Source: Amoebophrya sp. AT5.2 (Eukaryota; Sar; Dinophyceae; Syndiniales; Amoebophryaceae). From it: a stretch of DNA of 11,474 nucleotides. The stretch spans positions 1-11,474 of the forward strand of contig RXOD01006050.1 in assembly GCA_005223375.1 (NCBI GenBank), given 5' to 3'. Shown one piece after another: positions 6,330-11,474 of the stretch; within the stretch, counting starts at the first letter, position 1; the number at the start of each line of letters is the position of its first letter. The position numbers and the translations under genes are program-made. Below the pieces are notes generated by a model. The model was given only the letters and a program-made list of their open reading frames with translations. It did no database searches and was not told the DNA's origin.

Positions 6330-9300
6330 CTGATGATGAATTTACATGCATAGAATTGCCATCGATCGCACCATGTCCATTTCTTTGTTTCTGTGCATCA
6401 TGTTTTGCTTTTGCTTGTTCTAGGCTATGAATTTGATGACAGTGACAGCTTCTGTTCAGATTAATTTTCGTGCGCGTGCCGGAGGTGCCCCACGTAGAAG
6501 AGCGCACTTCATCTACAACCATCTTGTTCTTGTGTTTCCGTACTTTTAGGAGCGAGTAGGACGACAAACATCAACAAATCAATCAATGAATCTTCGACCA
6601 CCAATAACAGCGAGTGCAAGCAGGTACCCGATATCTCGGGAGCAACGTTTTTTGATCCTCCGCCAGGTAGAGGGCGGTGAGGAGGCGCTTTGCCGCGAAT
6701 TTCACATCTGGCTTCGCATCGAGCAACGCCTTCTCCGAGACGAGGATGCACACTCTTCGGCTTTCGTAGAGCTCCGCCGTGGCGTTCCCCAGGCAGAGCA
6801 GCGACGCGAACAGCAGCACTTTTTCCCTTTCCTTCGAGCCCCACGTGCCCCATCTGTCCACCATGATTTCCTGCACAATGGCATTTACGCGCGTCTCCTG
6901 GTAGAAAAACCGTGCGTGCTTGTTACTTGTTTCCAGCGTGGATTGCAGTAACCGGTTGGGGGTGTGGTCGCTTGCTACTTGCGCGAGGACGACCCAGCCC
7001 AGTGCACGCAGGTCTTGGTCGTGGTGCGTGGAGCAGAGCACGACGAAGTACAGGTAGCCGGTTCCCTCCAGGTAGAACCCCTTGCTGGCGGAGACGGTGT
7101 GGATGATGACGTGAAGCATGCCGAGCGATTCGTTCACGTGGGGCTTTCGCTGGAGGCTCGCCATGTGAGACTTCGTCGGCGAACTTTCACCGGAGGCGGG
7201 AACTGTCGAAAAGCAAAATCCGATTCATTGTGGTGGAAGACGAGTGGCCACGAGGAATCGAAATCGAAAAACTGCGTACTAGCTACATTGATTTGTAAAA
7301 ACAAAGGAAGCACAGACCACCACCACGCCTGCTTGCAAATAAAAAAAGTTATAGAGTCAGTGGACTCGTCGTCTTTTATGGCTGCTGAAGGCCGCTTCTG
7401 ATGAAGGTCAAGGTGGCACAGCGGCGGCCAGGAGATTAAGTATAAAGGTAAGACAAGTACTAACTTACCTTCTTCCCCCGTCGCCACAGGCCGCTTCGTC
7501 GGGCTGAAATCTCCTTGCTGTTCCGCGATGTCCAGCCGCAAGAGATCCGCTAGCCTTCCAAATGTTTCCTTCGCATTCTCGCGAATCGCTGTGGTTACTG
7601 CCGGTGCTTTCTCCCACACCGCGGGGTCTCCCAACCGCGACGACAGGGCCATCCGCAGAAACCCCGCGACCACGCGAGCGGCTTCCTCCCTCAAGTTCTT
7701 CAGCGGGTGGGGGATTCGCGCCCGCGCGTGTTGAAAAATGGAAATCGCAGTCGTCGTCCACGCGTCGGGCAGTTCTCCTGGCAAGGTCAAAACCTCGATC
7801 AGAATCGCCAGCCGCAACCGCATCTTCTTCACCTGCAGGAACGACGACTCTTGATTCTCCTCCAATTCTTCGGTCGAGCACTCGATATCGGCCTTCGCGA
7901 TCGGATGCAAGTCCACAAAGTCGGGAAGGCTCCCGCTCTCCAAACGCATCGCGAAGTTCAACAACGGGATCGCATGTTTCGGGAACAAGAAGACAGCTTC
8001 AGGAGCAGCAGCGCCGCCCGCGGCCTCTATCGCCATTGGCGTTGCATCCACCATCCTCCCTTCAGCTAGGCTCGTGCCCACGCGCTTACTCGCCCCCGTC
8101 ACGATGAAGCGAAACGCGTCCTGCCAATCGGTTTGTGACTCCTTGCTTGCTGTGAGGACTTCGCTCTTCATGGTCGAATGTAGCGCTTGCCACATGCCCG
8201 CAATGTGCGCATCCTCTTTGCGCGCCGCCCGCATGGCACCGGCAGATAGCTCGATCACCGCGGTGTGGAAGTGCTCCTCTTGAATCGGTTTTGCCGCACA
8301 GAACTCCGCAACAAACTGCACGCCCTTGAAGGCAATCGCGGACAAATCAACTGCCCCAGCACCCCCGGCTCCTGCAGCACCTTGCTCCTTCCCCGCCCGC
8401 ACCATCCCCCCGTCGTCGCCTTTCTTCAGCATGGCAGCCAGCACCGTCTGCCAGAACAGGCTGTTTTCAATGCTGTAGGTTTGCGCCGACCCCCGGATCC
8501 AGGTGGTCGGCCACACCACTCGCATGCTTCGCATCACGTCGAACGATTGCCGGGTGCGGTCTTTCCCCTGCCCCTCGACGGAACGGGCCAGTCGCGGGAG
8601 CACCTCCGAGCAGTTCGCGAAAAAAGCGTCCCAACTGTGTCCAGCGCAGTGTTCGGGGATCAGCTTCACCAGGGAAGGATGGGCGCGGAGACCGAACACG
8701 AGGGCGCGCACGGAGGCGTTGATGAGCCCCTGCTGGGAACCGGGCTGGAGCATCGGGATGGCGTGGCGGAGGTAAAGCTCCCAGAGGTGGTACGGGTCGC
8801 CGGCATGGTGGCAAAGCACCTCGCAAATGGCCATGGCGATGGTCTTCACCCGCCAGTGGCAGTCGGGACGTCGGAAGATCTCGAGAAAGTCGGACACCTG
8901 GTCATGCGATCACGCGCGTTGGAGTTCTTTCCCGTTGCCGTTGGTTCAGGTTCAGATTTCAACGAAAATTTATGACGTTCCTCATGATTCAAGGACTCTG
9001 TTGTAGTATGTCGACAGGCCATCAAATACTAGCTGCGTTCAAGAATTATTGACCAAAACCCGGCGTTGGTTCTCGATATTTGAATAGATTGAGTATTATT
9101 AATTAAATGGGGAAAGCCAAAGCGCTAGGTAGGGCAAGGGCTAGCGTTAGCGAGATCTCTATCTAAATATTTTTTTATAGGTTGCGCCAGTGGCGCGGTA
9201 CCTTCCACGGAGCCGACTCCGCCAGCAGCACGTTGGCTCGTCTTGTTTTCACCAGCGCGCTGTCCCTCATCGTTTCTGGCTCTCCCACGCTCTCCACGCT

Positions 9301-11391
9301 GGCGTCCGCCATGGGGTCGTCTTCTGGCGACAGGTTTTCCAGCACGCTCGCTTTGCTTCGCCGCGTGAGGCAGGGTCTGTCCCGGTTCTCGATCCAGATG
9401 TCTAGGCAAAGGAAGACCCGGTCCAGCACGGAGGTTTTTACCACTTCTTTGCTGGACTGGTGCGAGGTGGACAGCGAGTAGAGCAGGTCGAGCAGCCGGT
9501 ACGCGAAAGCCGCGGCGATGCGGCCCCGGCCGCGCCACATCACGTGGAACACGCCGCGCATCGAGCCACCGATCCCGAACGAGAGGCCGTTCACCTGGTT
9601 CGCGAACGCCTTCTTCTGCTCCTCCGAGAAGTCGATCTGCCGCAGCAGGTGCTGCATCTGGTACTTCAGCGCTTGGATCTTAATCGCGTAGTTCTGCACG
9701 AGCGCGCCCTTCGCGCCCACGTGCTTGCGGCTCGCCCTTGCCAGCAGGCCCTGCGCCTTCTCCCGGATCGTGCTGTCCGGATTGCCGAAGGAAATCTCCA
9801 GCAGCAGCTCGGTCAGCTGCCGCCGCTGCCCCGCGTAGCCGTAGCCCGCCTGGTGCCGGTCGGCGTGCAGGGAGTCCACGGAGAGACACAGCCGCTGCGC
9901 CCACCAGAGCCGCGGCACGTCGCGGTGCTTGGCGAGGTGGTGCACGTGCGACATCTGCGAAATCACACTCTCCCCAAACAGCGACATGTACCAGGTCAGG
10001 ATCGGATCGCTACGCCCGCCGGCGGGGCGCTTCGTGCGGAACAAGGAGCCGCTGTTGCACGGAACCTGATTTACCCACAGTTCGCCGATGCAACGCAGGT
10101 ACTTCTTGGTTACCTGGGGCGTAAGCAGGATGCCGTTGTTGGCGCCCACCTGCGAGGATTTGTTCGTCGATGCCGACGTGGCCGCACTCCCACTGCTGGG
10201 GACCACAGGTGCTGGTGCAGCAGCGTCCTGTTTGTCGAGCTCGTCCGACCCGGCCCACGTCTCGGCGCTGTTGCTCGATATCACGCTCATCTCCAGAATA
10301 AGCCGCATCGCGATCGCCAAGGGCTCGAAAAAGTGCGGAAACCCGAGTCCGGGGGCTGTGTGGATCTTCGAGTCAGTCAGCTCGTCGCCCCACAGCGAGT
10401 GCCCCCCACGAATCAGCGCTTTCATCAGCGTGAGCACGCGATCCGCAAGCAGAAACGGCTGCTGCAGGAGGGTGCGCAGGAGCTTCACTCTTCCCGTCTC
10501 TTCAGCCACGCCCTTGGCACTGGAACCCCCATTCGCCGCTGCATGAAGCGAAAAGAGTGCAGTGTGGTCGTCGCGCGAGCCTACGAGATGGATAGTTGCT
10601 GTGTCTGCAGCCGCTGCTCCTGCAACAGTAGCATGATCCCCAGAACCAGCAGATGAAGGAGCGGTATAGACGAGATCCGCCATTTTGTGCAGCTGTTTGA
10701 ATGCTCTGCGAAATTCGTTCTTTGTTTCCGCGTGCGACTCGAAGGAAATACAGGAAGACGCGTCGTCGTTCTCTGATGCGATAACCCAATCTCCGTCCTT
10801 CGATCGCACGGAGGGGGCCGAAGGCGTATCTGCCGACTCGAGCATCTCCGTCATCCAACGGGCTGTGGAAGACGCAGCGCTGATAGCGGTGGAAGCTGTC
10901 CCCCCCGCGAAAGAGGTGCTCGTAACTCCTCCGGCTCCTCCTGTTGCCGGAGCTGATGCGCCCCCCGCGGTGGAAGCTCCTGAGGTGGGCGCTGACCCTC
11001 CGGCAGAGGTTGATGACGAGGATTGGTCACCACCACCACCACCACCAGCAGTCGGAAATAAACTACTCCCTGCACTTCCCGACGTGGAACTGTACGCGGC
11101 GCAGACTAGATCGTAGATGTTGCTCGTGACTGCGCAGCCCATCTGCACCGCCCAGGAGAGTTCCGCGTCGCCCGGGACGTACCACTCGGGGCGGCGCACC
11201 GGAAAGCTGCGCCACCAGGGAACCTGGCTCCAGAAGTTGTGCACGTCTTCCTGGGTGAGTCGGTCCCAGTCCGCGCCGGACACCACGCGGAAATCGTTCA
11301 CCACGTAGGAGCTGCACAGGCTCGCCAGCAACCGCCGTAGTAGCTTCGCCGTAGCCTTGTTACAAAAATCCACGCCGTGAACACAGCGAGC
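6003..11391 (-). CDS. PSME4: PA200/Blm10-family proteasome activator, 5'-truncated by window edge (4 exons)
   Basis: Exons on the minus strand are 11391-9202, 8897-7469, 7202-6628 and 6329-6003, giving about 1,506 residues and a TGA stop. PA200/Blm10 proteins are giant HEAT-repeat solenoids, usually about 1,800-2,200 residues, that cap the alpha ring of the 20S proteasome without ATP, largely in the nucleus. Landmarks recalled from the family appear in the right order: EWYVPGDAELSWA (about residue 69), the phrase TIREKAQGLLARA, HPLKNLR (about residue 1127; human has HPYKNVR), a helical stretch VLLFASLLCLGN in exon 3, and the conserved C-terminal domain (DUF3437/PSME4_C) in exon 4 ending SYFS. 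Three introns join in phase 0, 1 and 0. The N-terminal few hundred residues are missing only because the window ends. The identification rests on remembered motifs rather than a search, but the order and spacing are hard to explain otherwise. Confidence 0.85.
6628..7202 (-). CDS. PSME4: PA200/Blm10 internal exon near the C-terminus
   Basis: The acceptor TTTTCGACAG|TTCCC restores the frame after the phase-1 donor (G+TT = Val), giving GEEVPASGESSPTKSHMASLQ. The ATG at 7164 is therefore internal. Residues around 6830-6660 (VLLFASLLCLGN, then VCILVSEKALLDAKPDVKFAAKRLLTALYLAED) follow the hydrophobic pattern of the last HEAT repeats of PA200, just before its C-terminal domain. The donor is TATCGG|GTACCT in phase 0. 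The preceding intron runs 7468-7203 (266 bases). Confidence 0.83.
7445..7471. repeat. 8-bp inverted repeat spanning a 5' splice site
   Basis: Plus-strand arms AAGGTAAG (7445-7452) and CTTACCTT (7464-7471) are perfect complements around 11 bases. On the minus strand the second arm is the donor itself (AAG|GTAAG), so the pre-mRNA could fold the splice site into a stem. Confidence 0.7.
7469..8897 (-). CDS. PSME4: PA200/Blm10 internal exon (C-terminal HEAT repeats)
   Basis: This exon has 476 codons plus one base. It starts VSDFLEIFRRPDCHWRVKTIAMA, which resembles the family's region where W-[KR]-x precedes a run of hydrophobic helices. It contains HPLKNLREEAARVVAGF at about 7709-7660, the counterpart of the family's HPYKNVR helix, which I regard as one of the best single landmarks. 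An Ala/Gly-rich linker (EQGAAGAGGAGAVD) lies around 8390-8350. The donor is GAAGAAG|GTAAGT in phase 1, the only textbook donor in the gene. The same frame stays open to 7134 by chance, but past the donor it reads as intron (KLVLVLPLYLIS). Confidence 0.85.
8898..9201 (-). other. Intron of the PA200/Blm10 gene (304 bases)
   Basis: Donor AAG|GTACCG and acceptor ATGACCAG|GTGTCC join ESAPWK to VSDFLEIF in phase 0. The interior is AT-richer than the exons, with stops in all minus-strand frames. A 6-base inverted repeat sits right beside the donor. I see no gene or RNA inside it. Confidence 0.8.
9184..9196. repeat. Inverted repeat abutting a 5' splice site
   Basis: Arms GCGCCA (9184-9189) and TGGCGC (9191-9196) are perfect complements around one base. 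They directly adjoin the GGTACC palindrome at 9197-9202 that carries the donor. Confidence 0.6.
9202..11391 (-). CDS. PSME4: PA200/Blm10 internal exon (mid-region HEAT repeats)
   Basis: This is an open frame of 730 codons. An in-frame TAG directly precedes it and forms part of the acceptor TATAG|GCTCGC, so the exon starts at 11391; the GTG at 11373 is not a translation start. It begins ARCVHGVDFCNK. It contains the family-like EWYVPGDAEL motif, then a roughly 78-residue Ser/Gly/Ala-rich insertion, then helical repeat sequence (for example LLRTLLQQPFLLADRVLTLM and QLTELLLEISFGNPDSTIRE). A second disordered patch, rich in Ala, Pro and Ser, follows the segment ending EMSVISSNS. The donor is TGGAAG|GTACCG (phase 0). 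Reading through the donor would give only 11 more codons before a stop. Confidence 0.85.
10861..11094 (-). repeat. Low-complexity Ser/Gly/Ala-rich coding insertion
   Basis: About 78 residues of Ser, Gly, Ala and Thr (for example GGGGGGDQSSSSTSAGG) interrupt the helical repeats of the PA200 homologue. The segment includes a (CAC)6 trinucleotide run at 11028-11046 on the plus strand, read as poly-Gly. Human PA200 has no such segment as far as I recall. It stays in frame and looks like a disordered loop, not a retained intron. Confidence 0.7.
11028..11046. repeat. (CAC)n trinucleotide microsatellite
   Basis: Six perfect CAC units plus one base encode the six-Gly run on the minus strand. It lies inside the PA200 low-complexity insertion. 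Confidence 0.85.
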
Positions 11392-11474
11392 CTATAAATA
11401 TTACGTTGCGAATATAACGAGCAATACGAGAAAAATGCAAATACTTCGGGCCTTCGGGTGGTCATTCTGTCTTG
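11392..11474 (-). other. 3' end of an upstream intron of the PA200/Blm10 gene
   Basis: This AT-richer stretch ends in the acceptor ATATTTATAG. A short T-rich tract (GCATTTTTCTCG) lies about 40 bases upstream of it. The near edge holds the direct repeat CTTCGGG-C-CTTCGGG on the plus strand. The upstream exon is outside the window. Confidence 0.65.

Noticed and set aside
5926..6567. Minus-strand open frame of 213 codons across the last PA200 intron and exon
   Set aside because: It is in a different frame from the family-like C-terminal domain and reads through intron sequence.
7134..7468. Continuation of the PA200 frame past 7469
   Set aside because: A perfect GTAAGT donor lies at 7468, the extension has no family similarity, and the spliced alternative restores phase and matches PA200.
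9460..10656. Plus-strand open frame of 398 codons
   Set aside because: It is antisense to the PA200 exon, which has clear family motifs. The plus-frame translation is Arg/His/Val-rich without recognisable domains.
11371..11373. GTG as a translation start of the PA200 protein
   Set aside because: This is a eukaryotic gene. The frame continues upstream to a splice acceptor at 11391, and the family's N-terminal region is absent.

Overview
The window looks eukaryotic. Two protein genes lie head to tail on the minus strand. Each is cut into exons by spliceosomal-type introns of about 160-350 bases, and every intron proposed here has GT...AG ends and a reading phase that matches across the junction. 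There are no bacterial signals such as ribosome binding sites or operon-style overlaps. Compact genes on one strand, GC-rich exons and coiled-coil proteins of protist style suggest a single-celled protist. An alveolate or dinoflagellate-lineage genome is my best guess, but that is inference and not proven by anything here.

Right half (6003-11391, minus strand): four exons encode about 1,506 residues that read as the middle and C-terminal part of the proteasome activator PA200/Blm10 (PSME4 family). The 5' part of the gene lies beyond the right edge; the window's last ~80 bases are intron. The protein ends in a variant of the family's C-terminal proteasome-docking motif (Tyr-Phe-Ser where Tyr-Tyr-Ala is usual). 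It also carries a Ser/Gly/Ala-rich insertion.

Middle (3713-6002): about 2.3 kb with no convincing gene. It holds two hairpins, a 39-base tandem repeat, pyrimidine-rich sequence open in several frames, and one possible small Arg-rich ORF on the minus strand.

Left half (188-3712, minus strand): six exons encode at least 779 residues of a long coiled-coil protein that I do not recognise. It has a distinctive aromatic/acidic block and a non-coiled, beta-rich-looking module between coils. It probably continues past the left edge through an intron containing a GA/CT microsatellite.

The two genes show no obvious functional link. The most unusual shared property is in their introns: seven of nine donor sites begin GTAC, four of them inside the palindrome GGTACC, and only two have the usual G at +5. 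No mobile element, CRISPR array, tRNA or rRNA gene was seen.
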